In this document: positions 18,675 to 28,166 of the stretch, piece by piece
Position numbering within the stretch: position 1 is the stretch's first letter
How the letters are laid out: every line of letters begins with the position of its first letter
From: Rhodospirillaceae bacterium
GTDB lineage: Bacteria; Pseudomonadota; Alphaproteobacteria; Rhodospirillales; JABJKH01
Direction: 5' to 3'
NCBI GenBank assembly: GCA_018660465.1
Contig: JABJKH010000009.1
Span: forward strand, 1-64,000
Length of the DNA: 64,000 bases
The notes under the pieces: model-generated
The model's input: the letters and a program-made list of their open reading frames with translations, nothing else
Told to the model about the DNA's origin: nothing
The model's database searches: none
Translations under genes and position numbers: made by a program

Positions 18675-19556
18675 ATGGCTCGTCCGCATATCGATATTCA
18701 TCATAGAGCAGAGGAACTAGCGGCTGGACTGCCGCCGTTGTTGGTCGCGGCGGAGCGGGTCGCGACCACGGTCTCACAAGGCGTTCACGGTCGTCGTCGG
18801 GTTGGGCAGGGTGAATCGTTTTGGCAATACCGGCATTACGGCATTGGCGATTCGGCGCAACTGATCGACTGGCGGCAATCGGCGCGGTCTGATCATGTTT
18901 ACGTCCGTGAAAATGAATGGGAAGCGGCGCAAAGCGTTTGGCTGTGGCGGGATGGCTCCAACTCCATGCAATATCGCTCCGACGATGCGCTGCCGACGAA
19001 GCGGGAACGGACCGACCTATTGTTGCTGGCGGTGGCGTCGCTGTTGGTTCGCGGTGGAGAATTCGTGGCTCTTTTGGGGTCAGGCAGATCACCCTCCACG
19101 GGGCGTGCGACATTGAACCAGTTGGCGACCTTGTTCGACCACGACGACACACCCCACGTCAGTGTGCCCAGTTATGAACTTATCGCCCGCTATGCGCGGG
19201 TCGTTATGATTGGGGATTTCCTATCGCCCTTGGAAGAAATTAAGCCGGTTATTGAAGCTTATTCTACCCAAGGAATTCGCGGCCACATGGTCCAGGTGCT
19301 AGATCCTGCCGAAGAAGCCTTGCCCTTCGAAGGCCGCGTTCGGTTCGAAGGAATGGAAAACGAAGGCGGTGTTTTAATCGGTCGAACGGAATCGGTGCGC
19401 GATGAGTATCAAGAGGTGCTTGATCTCCACAACGAGGGATTAAAGGCGCTGTGTGCGTCTGCTGGATGGAGCTTTGCTCAGCATCGCACCGACCATGCGC
19501 CTGAGCCGGCACTGCTGGCCTTGTTCATGCTGTTGTCGCAACCGGTGGGGAGTTAG
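18675..19556 (+). CDS. DUF58 domain protein with VWA-like metal site
   Basis: The usual partner of MoxR ATPases. The family signature is clear: YGIGDSAQLIDWRQSAR (about 55-71) and YVRE, then the VWA-type metal site DGSNS (Asp93, Ser95, Ser97). No membrane helix is evident in the 293 residues, unlike many DUF58 proteins. Spacing of 14 bases from the MoxR gene and four bases to the next gene supports one transcript. The client is unknown. Confidence 0.88.
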   Translation: MARPHIDIHHRAEELAAGLPPLLVAAERVATTVSQGVHGRRRVGQGESFWQYRHYGIGDSAQLIDWRQSARSDHVYVRENEWEAAQSVWLWRDGSNSMQYRSDDALPTKRERTDLLLLAVASLLVRGGEFVALLGSGRSPSTGRATLNQLATLFDHDDTPHVSVPSYELIARYARVVMIGDFLSPLEEIKPVIEAYSTQGIRGHMVQVLDPAEEALPFEGRVRFEGMENEGGVLIGRTESVRDEYQEVLDLHNEGLKALCASAGWSFAQHRTDHAPEPALLALFMLLSQPVGS

Positions 19557-19559
19557 ACC

Positions 19560-22256
19560 TTGCTGGCGCTCGGTTCATTCTCATTTGTTGTTCCCTGGGC
19601 TTTGGCAGGACTCGCGGCAATCCCGATTATTTGGTGGATTCTCAGGGTCACACCACCGGCACCCCGGCGCGTGGCGTTCCCGCCGGTACGCCTGTTGTTG
19701 CGGATTTTGAACCGCGAGGAAAGTGCAGCCAAGGCGCCTTGGTGGTTACTGTTGCTAAGGCTGCTGCTCGTCGTCTGCGTCATATTGGGCGCGGCCCACC
19801 CCTTGCTGAACGCAGCCGATGAACTTCAGGGAGATGGCCCGTTAATCTTGGTTGTGGATGACGGTTGGGCGGCGGCGGCAAATTGGAAGGGTCGCCAAAA
19901 TATGATGATGGGTCTGGTTGATCAGGCTGAACGAAGCGCCCGACCGGTAATAATTTTAACCACCGCACCTGACGGAACGAAAAGTGGCGAGTCAACGCTC
20001 CATATGTTGCAGGCAGTTGAGGCCAGACGATTTGTCCAGTCCCTGCAACCAAAACCCTGGCCGACGGGGCGCAAAGCCGTGCTTAAAACCTTGGTTCAGA
20101 ATGAGGCACTGAAACAGGGAAAACCGGGCCACGTGGTTTGGTTGAGTGATGGCCTTGCAGGTCCATCAACAGATGCCTTTGTTCAGGTTTTGGGTCAGCT
20201 CGGCAAAGTGACGGTTGTCCGTGATTCTGCTGATTTTGTTCCGGTTGTTCTGCGTCCACCAGTTTCAAAAGGTACGGGACTTAACCTGACAGCGGTTCGG
20301 CCCATGTCCGAAGGTACAGCGACATTTAGTCTGCGGGCGTTTGGTCAGGACGGTCGTGCTCTTGCGCGCGAACCGTTGATCTTCGCCGATGGCAAGCAGA
20401 CTGCGAACGTCCATCTAGACCTACCGCCAGAATTGCGCAACCGGCTGGCGCGGTTTGATATTGAGGCTCAGACAACGGCAGCTTCCCATGTTTTGGTGGA
20501 TGAGCGTTGGCGGCGGCGGCCGGTCGGGATTCTTGACCGGGAGGCGGGGCTTTCGGATCAGCCGTTGCTCAGCGGTCACTATTATTTAAGGCGGGCGCTC
20601 AATCCGTTTACCGAAGTTCGCACGGGAACGACGGAGAAATTGCTCGCTCGACAATTGGCAGTCCTGGTGCTGGATGACCCAGGTCTGATTGGTCCTGCAG
20701 AGCGGCGAAAAATTTCCGCATGGATCGAACGCGGCGGTGTCTTGGTTCGATTTGCCGGGCCTCGGCTGTCACAAGACAAAGACACCTTGTTGCCCGTTAA
20801 GTTGCGCCAAGGGGACCGCATACTGGGCGGCGCCTTGTCTTGGCAGAAGCCAGCAGCCCTCGCACCCTTCGGGGTGAATAGCCCGTTCAATGGATTGGCC
20901 ATCCCTAAGGATGTTCGTGTTCGGCGACAGGTTCTGGCGCAGCCGTCTTTGGATTTACCGGAAAAGACCTGGGCTCGGCTTGCCGACGGAACTCCGCTGG
21001 TCACAGCCGAAAAGCGGAAGCGGGGGTGGATCGTCCTGGTCCACACCATGGCCAATACCGGGTGGTCAAATCTGCCCTTGTCCGGGCTGTTCGTTGATAT
21101 GCTTCGGCGTTTGGTCACGTTAAGCCAAGGGGTTGTATCCAAACCCGGTGGACCACCATTGGCACCTGTTTTGGTCATGGACGGCTTTGGCCGACTGGGA
21201 TCGCCGACCGCAGACGTCACCGCCATTGCCGGAGCCGAATTTGCAAAGACTGTTCCTTCGCCGAAGCATCCCCCTGGGTTCTATGGCGAAGAGGCAGAGC
21301 GTCGGGCTTTAAATCTGTCGGCTCAAATGTCGAACCCAAAACCCTTAGACGTCGAGGCTGAAGGCGTGCGTGAAGATGTCTACGGTGATCGTCACGAAGT
21401 CGACCTCAGACCATGGTTATTGGGTGCAGCCTTGATCTTGGCGGTTATAGACCTCGCCATTAGCTTGGCATTGCGAGGGTTGTTGACAGTTTCTTCTGCG
21501 ACGGCCGTGTTCGTGGCTCTGGTTTTGAGCAGTCATCCGAGCTGGGCTCAAAGCAGTGAATCGTTCGCCAAGAAGGCAAGCCTAAAGACAAGTATCGCCT
21601 ATATTAAATCTGGATTAAAACAGGTGGATTCCACGTCTCGTTCAGGGCTATCGATGTTGAGCCTTATTGTTGAACGGCGCACAGCCGCGGAATTGGGTGA
21701 GCCTATTGCAATTGATCCGGCCACCGATGATCTCTCGTTTTTCCCACTTATATATTGGCCGGTCACCGGCAGGCACGCCACCCCATCCAAAGCTGCCGTG
21801 TTGCAGTTGAATGAATACCTGAGAAGCGGCGGCACGATCCTGTTTGATACGCGGGACCATCAGACTGGGCGGGAAGCCGAAACCATGCGCCGATTGGCGT
21901 TGGTTCTGGATATTCCTCCCGTACAACCCGTGCCGGTCAATCATGTGCTCACCCGTTCGTTTTATTTAATGCGGGAATTTCCGGGTCGAATTACCGGTGG
22001 GCGTATTTGGATTGAACGGGCAGGTGCCAGGATCAACGACGGCGTGTCGTCGGTTGTGGTCGGCAACCACGACTGGGCGGCGGCCTGGGCCGTGGATGAG
22101 TCGCAGCAGCCGTTATTTCCGGTAATCCCTGGTGGCGAACGTCAGCGCGAACTGGCTTTTCGCTTTGGCATAAATTTGGTGATGTACGTGCTGACTGGAA
22201 ATTATAAATCCGACCAAGTCCACGCGCCAGCCATCCTGGAAAGGTTGGGTCAATGA
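19560..22256 (+). CDS. BatA N-terminal / DUF4159 membrane protein
   Basis: An 898-residue protein. Residues about 8-30 and 60-80 are two membrane helices around the BatA-type segment PPAPRRVAFPPVRLL. A VWA-like domain follows, but its metal site reads VVDDGWAAAAN (99-109) where DxSxS is expected, so it probably cannot bind metal. The middle part resembles a GATase-like Rossmann domain; another helix lies near 625-650, with a further one beside it; the C-terminal quarter (from about 690) is DUF4159. Start at TTG, supported by GGGGAG nine bases upstream and four-base spacing from DUF58. Stop overlaps the next gene by ATGA. Confidence 0.85.
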   Translation: MLALGSFSFVVPWALAGLAAIPIIWWILRVTPPAPRRVAFPPVRLLLRILNREESAAKAPWWLLLLRLLLVVCVILGAAHPLLNAADELQGDGPLILVVDDGWAAAANWKGRQNMMMGLVDQAERSARPVIILTTAPDGTKSGESTLHMLQAVEARRFVQSLQPKPWPTGRKAVLKTLVQNEALKQGKPGHVVWLSDGLAGPSTDAFVQVLGQLGKVTVVRDSADFVPVVLRPPVSKGTGLNLTAVRPMSEGTATFSLRAFGQDGRALAREPLIFADGKQTANVHLDLPPELRNRLARFDIEAQTTAASHVLVDERWRRRPVGILDREAGLSDQPLLSGHYYLRRALNPFTEVRTGTTEKLLARQLAVLVLDDPGLIGPAERRKISAWIERGGVLVRFAGPRLSQDKDTLLPVKLRQGDRILGGALSWQKPAALAPFGVNSPFNGLAIPKDVRVRRQVLAQPSLDLPEKTWARLADGTPLVTAEKRKRGWIVLVHTMANTGWSNLPLSGLFVDMLRRLVTLSQGVVSKPGGPPLAPVLVMDGFGRLGSPTADVTAIAGAEFAKTVPSPKHPPGFYGEEAERRALNLSAQMSNPKPLDVEAEGVREDVYGDRHEVDLRPWLLGAALILAVIDLAISLALRGLLTVSSATAVFVALVLSSHPSWAQSSESFAKKASLKTSIAYIKSGLKQVDSTSRSGLSMLSLIVERRTAAELGEPIAIDPATDDLSFFPLIYWPVTGRHATPSKAAVLQLNEYLRSGGTILFDTRDHQTGREAETMRRLALVLDIPPVQPVPVNHVLTRSFYLMREFPGRITGGRIWIERAGARINDGVSSVVVGNHDWAAAWAVDESQQPLFPVIPGGERQRELAFRFGINLVMYVLTGNYKSDQVHAPAILERLGQ

Positions 22257-22282
22257 TGGGGTCAATGCCAGGGTCAATAACC
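22247..22282 (+). repeat. 12-bp imperfect repeat across a stop/start junction
   Basis: GGGTCAAT occurs at 22247-22254, 22259-22266 and 22271-22278, each followed by four variable bases. It spans the stop of one gene and the first codons of the next, and creates several in-frame ATG codons there. Confidence 0.75.
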
Positions 22283-24346
22283 GGGATGATCAGTTTCTCA
22301 CCAATGTTTCCATGGCCCCTGCTGGCGGGTGTTGCTGTTATTGCCGCGGTGTTGTTGATCGTTGGACTGGTGCGCGGGGGGAGTGGAATTGCTTTTCGAG
22401 CCGCGACGTTGGCAGTGCTGATTTTGGCATTGATGAACCCCAAAATTGTAAATGAAGATCGCAAGTCACAGCCCGATATCGCGCTGATCGTGGCTGACCA
22501 ATCGGGCAGTCAATCTGCGGGAGAGCGACGCGCTCAAACAGATGCCACGGTGAAAACCGTTGCCGACTCTCTTTCTCAATACAAAGACTTGGAAACTCGC
22601 GTTATCCGTCTTGATGATAAAAAAGGCGCGCGGAAATCGGAAGCGGGAACACGTTTATTTAGCACGCTGGAGCAGGCCATGACGGATGTCCCAGCCGAAC
22701 GCTTTGCCGGTGCTGTTATTGTTACAGACGGTCAAATTCACGACGTGCCAAAAGATTCTGATCGCCATCAGCCTGCAGGGCCGTTGCACGTGTTGCTGAC
22801 CGGGTCGCGTGCAGAAAAAGACCGTCGGCTGATCGTAGAGAACGCGCCGGGCTATGGGATTGTGGGCCAGAAAGTCACGGTGGTCTTCAAGGTCCAAGAT
22901 AGAGGCGCAACATCTGGTGGTGGTAAATCCACTTGGGTCAAGGTGCACCGTAATGGCGTCGAAAAAGAAAGCGTGTTGGTGACCATCGGCAAAAGCTTGC
23001 CCTATACGTTCGAGTTGGAGCACGCCGGGCAGACCCTTCTGGAACTGGAGGTTGACCCTCAAAAAGACGAACTCTCGACTGTTAACAATAAAAGCGTGGT
23101 CTCTATCAATGGCGTTCGGGATCGCCTGAAAGTTCTTTTGGTCTCTGGTCAGCCGCACGCCGGGGAGCGGGTTTGGCGTAACCTGTTAAAGTCCGACCCG
23201 GCTGTCGAACTCGTTCATTTCACAATCTTGCGGACGCCGGAAGAAAACGATTTTACTCCACTTCGAGAGCTGGCATTAATCTCGTTCCCGGTGACGGAAT
23301 TGTTTGAAGTCAAATTGCCGGAATTCGATCTAATTGTATTTGACCGCTATACCATCCGCGATATTTTATCGCCGACGTATTTCATCAATATTGAGAACTA
23401 TCTTCGCGAAGGTGGTGCAGTCATGCTTGCTGTTGGTCCCGGGTTTGCGGGTGATAGCAGCTTATTCCTAACGACCTTCGGTGCGGTGATGCCAGGTCAG
23501 CCGACCGGTAAAGTTTTAGAGCAAGGTTTTAGGCCCGGATTTACGGAGAAGGGCAAACGCCACCCTGTAACAGCCCCCCTTCGCAACCCCTCAGGAAAGA
23601 TCGACTGGGGTCGATGGTTCCGTCAAGTAGATGTCAAGGCGGCTCGCGGGACGACCCTGTTGAATGGTGTCGATAAGAAACCTTTGTTGATTCTGGACCG
23701 GGTCGGCAAAGGCCGGGTCGCACAGTTAATGAGCGATCATATCTGGCTCTGGTCGCGCGGCTTTGAAGGCGGTGGTCCCCATGCGGCATTGTTGCGGAGA
23801 TTGGCCCATTGGTTGATGAAGGAACCTGATCTGGAAGAAGAACGCCTGACGGCAAAAGTTAGTGACGATCAGATTACGATCGAACGCCGAAGCTTGGAAG
23901 TGGCACCGCCCGAGGTCACGGTCACGTCGCCCTCCGGCAAGCCCAGAAAGATTGAGCTTAAACCCGCCGGTGAAGGAATTGCGCGGGCAGAAGTTACCGT
24001 CGATGAATCGGGACTGTTCCGTATCAATGATGGACGGTTATCGACTCTCGCCGCGGTTGGGCCTTCTAATCCTCTGGAGCTTGCCGACTTACGTGCGACT
24101 GATGAAATTCTGGCCCCTGTCGCCCGTGCTACCGGCGGTGGTGTGAACTGGATAACAGATGGCCTGCCAACCGTGCGGCGGACCAAGACAGACAAGGATA
24201 CATCTGGTAAAGGTTGGATCGGGCTGCGCCGCAATGGCGCGTTCGTGGTTTCAGGTGTATCGCAGATTCCCCTCATGACCGGATTTGTGATACTTGTCTT
24301 GTTGCTTGGGGGATTGACCGCCGCTTGGTGGCGCGAAGGCAAATAA
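22253..24346 (+). CDS. VWA/GATase-like membrane protein of the MoxR operon
   Basis: A 697-residue protein with two N-terminal helices (about 20-40 and 48-62), a VWA-like domain with an intact metal site DQSGS (Asp82, Ser84, Ser86), beta-rich middle domains, a glutamine amidotransferase-like fold around 290-420 (FDLIVFDRYTI, GGAVMLAVGPG), and a C-terminal helix near 672-690. The catalytic Cys of true amidotransferases is not evident. The start is uncertain because the first 12 codons lie in a repeat: ATG at 22253, 22256, 22265 or 22286. Last gene of the MoxR operon. Confidence 0.8.
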   Translation: MMGSMPGSITGMISFSPMFPWPLLAGVAVIAAVLLIVGLVRGGSGIAFRAATLAVLILALMNPKIVNEDRKSQPDIALIVADQSGSQSAGERRAQTDATVKTVADSLSQYKDLETRVIRLDDKKGARKSEAGTRLFSTLEQAMTDVPAERFAGAVIVTDGQIHDVPKDSDRHQPAGPLHVLLTGSRAEKDRRLIVENAPGYGIVGQKVTVVFKVQDRGATSGGGKSTWVKVHRNGVEKESVLVTIGKSLPYTFELEHAGQTLLELEVDPQKDELSTVNNKSVVSINGVRDRLKVLLVSGQPHAGERVWRNLLKSDPAVELVHFTILRTPEENDFTPLRELALISFPVTELFEVKLPEFDLIVFDRYTIRDILSPTYFINIENYLREGGAVMLAVGPGFAGDSSLFLTTFGAVMPGQPTGKVLEQGFRPGFTEKGKRHPVTAPLRNPSGKIDWGRWFRQVDVKAARGTTLLNGVDKKPLLILDRVGKGRVAQLMSDHIWLWSRGFEGGGPHAALLRRLAHWLMKEPDLEEERLTAKVSDDQITIERRSLEVAPPEVTVTSPSGKPRKIELKPAGEGIARAEVTVDESGLFRINDGRLSTLAAVGPSNPLELADLRATDEILAPVARATGGGVNWITDGLPTVRRTKTDKDTSGKGWIGLRRNGAFVVSGVSQIPLMTGFVILVLLLGGLTAAWWREGK

Positions 24347-24371
24347 TTTTTCATTTATTGAGAGGATTTCT

Positions 24372-25334
24372 ATGGGACGGCTGATTGACGGCGCTTGGCA
24401 TAACGAAGACAGAGTTAAAAAAGAGGATGGCGGGAGGTTTGTTCGTAAAGAAAGCGTGTTTCGCGATTGGATAACCGCAGACGGCTCATCTGGTTTCAAG
24501 GCAGAGCCGGGGCGATATCACTTGTATGTTTGCCTGGCGTGCCCGTGGGCGCATCGGACGATGATCTTCCGTAAGCTCAAGAAACTGGAAGATATCATTT
24601 CTGTTTCCGTTGTTGATGTGCTGAACCTGGAAGAAGGGTGGTCGTTCCATGGTGACATGCCGGGATGCATACCGGACACCGCCAACGGCACCGAATTCTT
24701 GCACCAAGTCTATACCAAGGCCGATCCGAAGATCACCAGCAAGGTGACCGTGCCGACCCTGTGGGATAAGCAGAAACAGACAATTGTAAATAACGAGTCG
24801 TCTGAAATTATCCGTATGTTCAATAGCGCGTTTAACGAATTTAGCGACAGTGACTTGGACTTCTATCCTGAAGACCTGCGCCCTGAAATTGAGGCGGTCA
24901 ATGACCGTGTCTTGCCGAACGTGAACAACGGCGTCTATCGCACCGGGTTCGCAACATCGCAAGAGGCTTATGAAGAATCGTTTTTGGCCTTGTTCGAAAC
25001 CTTGGATTGGCTCGAAGAACGATTTGGCAAGAAGCGGTATCTGGCAGGAGACCGGATCACCGAAGCCGATTGGCGATTGTTTACGACTTTGGTTCGGTTC
25101 GATGTTGCCTATCACGGCCATTTCAAGTGCAACCGAAAACGTATTGTAGATTATCCCAATATGTGGGGATACTTGCGCGAACTGTATCAAGTTCCGGGCG
25201 TGGCCGAGACTGTGAATTTTGATCACATCAAGGCTCACTATTATGGTGCACAACGCTCCGTCAATCCGACTGGGATTGTGGCGGTGGGACCAGATTTAGA
25301 TTTTATGGCACCACATGGAAGAGAGTCCCTATGA
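24372..25334 (+). CDS. Glutathionyl-hydroquinone reductase-like GST (Xi class)
   Basis: Removes glutathione from glutathionyl-hydroquinones in known members such as YqjG/EcM4-type enzymes. The thioredoxin-fold part has CLACPWAHR with catalytic Cys57; the helical C-terminal domain has the family segment ERFGKKRYLAGDRITEADWRLF and the conserved ends. 320 residues, normal. AGAGGA precedes the ATG. It lies 25 bases past the MoxR operon and may be read from it or from its own promoter. Confidence 0.92.
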   Translation: MGRLIDGAWHNEDRVKKEDGGRFVRKESVFRDWITADGSSGFKAEPGRYHLYVCLACPWAHRTMIFRKLKKLEDIISVSVVDVLNLEEGWSFHGDMPGCIPDTANGTEFLHQVYTKADPKITSKVTVPTLWDKQKQTIVNNESSEIIRMFNSAFNEFSDSDLDFYPEDLRPEIEAVNDRVLPNVNNGVYRTGFATSQEAYEESFLALFETLDWLEERFGKKRYLAGDRITEADWRLFTTLVRFDVAYHGHFKCNRKRIVDYPNMWGYLRELYQVPGVAETVNFDHIKAHYYGAQRSVNPTGIVAVGPDLDFMAPHGRESL

Positions 25335-25368
25335 GTTATTCTTATCGCCATTGGGTGTGAGGCAATAA

Positions 25369-26325
25369 ATGGCCCGTCTACAGACCCGCATCGTTCGCGC
25401 ACTCTTGAGGCGCTTGGGGTACAGTCTTCAGCGCCTGCAACGCACCAGCGTTCACGACTTCGATGATGGTAAGGGACGGGGCAGAGGCGATGGGTTCGAT
25501 GCGTTTGAGCCCTCGTTGCCACGTCCGGTCAGCCATTTTGATATTCATTTTAGAAGCTGTGCGCGGGCCAGCATGGATGGCCCCGACCGTCGCCGCTTCA
25601 TGGACATTCCGAAATCGGTCCTTTCGACGACGTGCTTAAGGTCACTGGTTGATTCGATCAACGATGCAGTAGAAAAATGCAACGATACAAAAATTTCTCT
25701 GACTGTGTTCGATGATCACTCCGACCCAGAGTTTGTGGAGGAGGTTAAGGAAATCCTTGCTAAGGCCAACTGCACGAACCGTCTGGTTTCGTTGGAGGTT
25801 ACTGGCAATGGTGCGTCGCTAAAGGAAACTTTTACGCACGCGCGGGATGCCTGCAAAGACGTGATCTACTGCATTGAGGATGACTATCTGCATGATCTAT
25901 CTGCGGTGCAGGAATTGATCGATAGCTATGGACGACTTGCCGCTACTTTGGAAAGCGACGTGGTTGTTCTGCCGTATGATTATCCTGAGGAATACCGCCG
26001 CATTGTCCCGACACATGTGTTTTTAGGGAGTGACCGACATTGGCGCCGGGTCTGGCGATCTGCCGGAAGTTTTGTGACTTCAAGCAAGGTCATGCGGGAG
26101 TACTGGGAAAGGTATCTTGGACTTTGCAGTTATGGCATTGACCCCGATATCACCGAAGAAAACACCATTGATTTGATTTACACGGAAATCCCTTGTTTCA
26201 GCCCGCTGCCTACTGTCGCCGTTCATATGCAGCTTATAGACCATATATCGCCATTTGTGCCGTGGCGGGACTGGTGGAAGCGCTACCGGGATTTGCCCCC
26301 CGTGTTGAAACGCGGCGATTCGTAA
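25369..26325 (+). CDS. Glycosyltransferase-like protein (GT-A fold)
   Basis: A 318-residue protein. Residues 1-50 are rich in Arg and Gly and look disordered. The core has a GT2-like nucleotide-binding strand (ISLTVFDDHSD, about 109-119) and a DxD-like IYCIEDDY (about 166-173), followed by the long acceptor half ending in VPWRDWWKRYR. I assign the GT-A fold from this pattern but cannot name the sugar or acceptor. It stands alone, away from the glycan locus at the end of the window. Convergent with the DUF2336 gene. Confidence 0.65.
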   Translation: MARLQTRIVRALLRRLGYSLQRLQRTSVHDFDDGKGRGRGDGFDAFEPSLPRPVSHFDIHFRSCARASMDGPDRRRFMDIPKSVLSTTCLRSLVDSINDAVEKCNDTKISLTVFDDHSDPEFVEEVKEILAKANCTNRLVSLEVTGNGASLKETFTHARDACKDVIYCIEDDYLHDLSAVQELIDSYGRLAATLESDVVVLPYDYPEEYRRIVPTHVFLGSDRHWRRVWRSAGSFVTSSKVMREYWERYLGLCSYGIDPDITEENTIDLIYTEIPCFSPLPTVAVHMQLIDHISPFVPWRDWWKRYRDLPPVLKRGDS

Positions 26326-26333
26326 ACAGCGCA

Positions 26334-27617
26334 CTACTCCGAATGAAACTCAACGTACCACTCCATGTCTTCTTCTTCCATTGGATAACCACCGTCTTCG
26401 GTCGGTTTAAGCAGATTTTCTGGTTTTACCTTGGCGATGGTTTCTTGTAGCAGAACCGACAAATCCATACTCAAATTGCATTTCCAGCACAGCGTGGTTA
26501 CCGCCTTGGCATTGCCTGTGTTGAGCATTTTAGAGACACCTTTCAACGGCAAGTCGGACAGGTGAACTAGGGCATACCGGACGTAGGAATTGTCTTTTTT
26601 ACTCAGCGCCTTTCTGATGTGTCCTTCCGTGAGTTCGCCCGCTTCAAACGCTTTTTCTGCACGTTCTTTTGCGGATTCATGCGGGACTACATTTTCGCTA
26701 AGTTCGCCGCTGTCGATACGCTTGCGTACGGTTTTGCGAATTTCTTCGACCAGATCTTCACGCAAGTTATTTCTTTCAATCAGCATGTCCACCAGCGATG
26801 CGCTCACAAACGACGCGATACGTTTCATGATCCGAGTGGAAAGGCTCTCGCGCTTGACAATGGGTTCATGCCAGCCCGGTTTGTTGGGGGCTTCTTCTAC
26901 AATTTTATCCAGGGTTTCTTCTCGAATTTGTGCACTTTCATTCACCAACAAAGTCGCAACCGCTTCTTCATCCATGGTATCCGCGATAGCATCGGCGACG
27001 TCACTGTTCAGGCTGCCGCGTTGTGATAGGGCAACCAAGGCGCCGCCTTTGAGGCCCCCGGCGATAATTTCAAGCAGGTCGCGGTCGCTCAGCATCGGTG
27101 AATATTCTAGAATGGGTGCCGCGACGATTTCTTCAACATCTTCGGCGAGACGGCGGATGATGCGATGCGGAATATTAGCGGAATGCTTCAGTTCTTCCGC
27201 GACAAGGGACCGAACCAACGGCAAGTTGTCTTTTGCCAGGACTTCCAAAACTTCTATGGCGAGGGTCGTCAGTTTGTCTGTTTGATCATCGCTCAAGTTC
27301 GGGATCAGACGCCCGATCTTGCGGGCCAACTCACAACGGACATCTTCATCTTCGTCTTTGGCAAGAATAATGTCGGCTTGAAGCGGCGTGCCGTCATTAT
27401 CGGCGACTTCGCGGCGGACTTCAGGGGCCTTGTCGTTGGCGAAATAATAAAGCAGTTCAGGCTCTAGGTCCTCGTGAGACGCTAACTGCCGACGTTCGTC
27501 AAGCGACCCCTTTTGCGCGATGACCTTTGCTTCTTCATAAGAGGGGCGCGAGCCATCGTCTTTGGTGCGTTTTTTAGTCTTTCGTTTATTTTTTTTGCCC
27601 AGAACCCAGGATAGCAT
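26334..27617 (-). CDS. DUF2336 helical-repeat protein
   Basis: A 427-residue, mostly helical protein. Residues about 20-110 contain HEAT-like repeats (LLYYFANDKAPEVRREVADN, then EDEDVRCELARKIG), and the middle third matches DUF2336, an alphaproteobacterial family of unknown function. The first 25 residues are strongly basic (KKNKRKTKKRTK). No signal or membrane segment. Divergent from the small acidic protein gene at 27801, with 183 bases between them. Confidence 0.8.
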   Translation of the reverse strand: MLSWVLGKKNKRKTKKRTKDDGSRPSYEEAKVIAQKGSLDERRQLASHEDLEPELLYYFANDKAPEVRREVADNDGTPLQADIILAKDEDEDVRCELARKIGRLIPNLSDDQTDKLTTLAIEVLEVLAKDNLPLVRSLVAEELKHSANIPHRIIRRLAEDVEEIVAAPILEYSPMLSDRDLLEIIAGGLKGGALVALSQRGSLNSDVADAIADTMDEEAVATLLVNESAQIREETLDKIVEEAPNKPGWHEPIVKRESLSTRIMKRIASFVSASLVDMLIERNNLREDLVEEIRKTVRKRIDSGELSENVVPHESAKERAEKAFEAGELTEGHIRKALSKKDNSYVRYALVHLSDLPLKGVSKMLNTGNAKAVTTLCWKCNLSMDLSVLLQETIAKVKPENLLKPTEDGGYPMEEEDMEWYVEFHSE

Positions 27618-27725
27618 AGGGAATCTCCATCATTTTCGCCGCCGACAGAATTTTGGTTCCAATTGAGTGTTTGCCCAATAGGATGACGCGCTTGCATGTC
27701 GAGAGTCAATGCGTTCGACGGTGCC

Positions 27726-27755
27726 TTGTTAGAATTTCCTCATCGTTGCTAAAAT
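27726..27755 (+). promoter_or_regulatory. Candidate sigma-70 promoter for the small acidic gene
   Basis: TTGTTA (27726-27731) and TAAAAT (27750-27755) are separated by 18 bases, 45 bases before the ATG at 27801. Match to consensus is moderate. Confidence 0.35.
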
Positions 27756-27800
27756 GCTAATCAGGTAAAACTAAATTCCCAAGGATTTGGAGACCGGAAA

Positions 27801-28166
27801 ATGCCCTTCGTTCAACTTGATGCCAACGGCCAAATTATCGCGGTTTATTCTGAGCCTGCACAAGGTTTGGTGGAGATGTCAGCCGATGATCCCGATCTTG
27901 AGAGTTTTCTTTTTCAAGGAGATGATGACGCCCAACAGCGTCGTAATTTAATTGAGTCTGATCTGGGACTGGCGCGGGTTCTAGAAGATTTGATCGATCT
28001 GCTGATTGAGAAAGGCGCCTTTCGGTTCACCGATTTACCAGACGCCGCCCAGAATAAGTTGCTGTCCAGACGGGGCTTGCGTAAGGAATTTTCCTACGTG
28101 GAATCGCTTTTTGGCACCGATGACGAAGAACTTCCCGAAGACGGCGACGGCGGTGGTTTTCTCTAA
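27801..28166 (+). CDS. Small acidic protein of unknown function
   Basis: A 121-residue soluble protein: a strand-like N-terminus VQLDANGQIIAVYSEP, a helical middle (LGLARVLEDLIDLLIEKGAF) and an acidic Gly-rich tail. GGAGACCGG precedes the ATG. I recognise a recurrent pattern in proteobacterial genomes but no defined function. The stop overlaps that of gcvPB on the other strand by four bases. Confidence 0.65.
   Translation: MPFVQLDANGQIIAVYSEPAQGLVEMSADDPDLESFLFQGDDDAQQRRNLIESDLGLARVLEDLIDLLIEKGAFRFTDLPDAAQNKLLSRRGLRKEFSYVESLFGTDDEELPEDGDGGGFL

Noticed and set aside
25331-25360. Nine-codon reading frame between the GST and glycosyltransferase genes
   Set aside because: Too short and without a ribosome-binding site.
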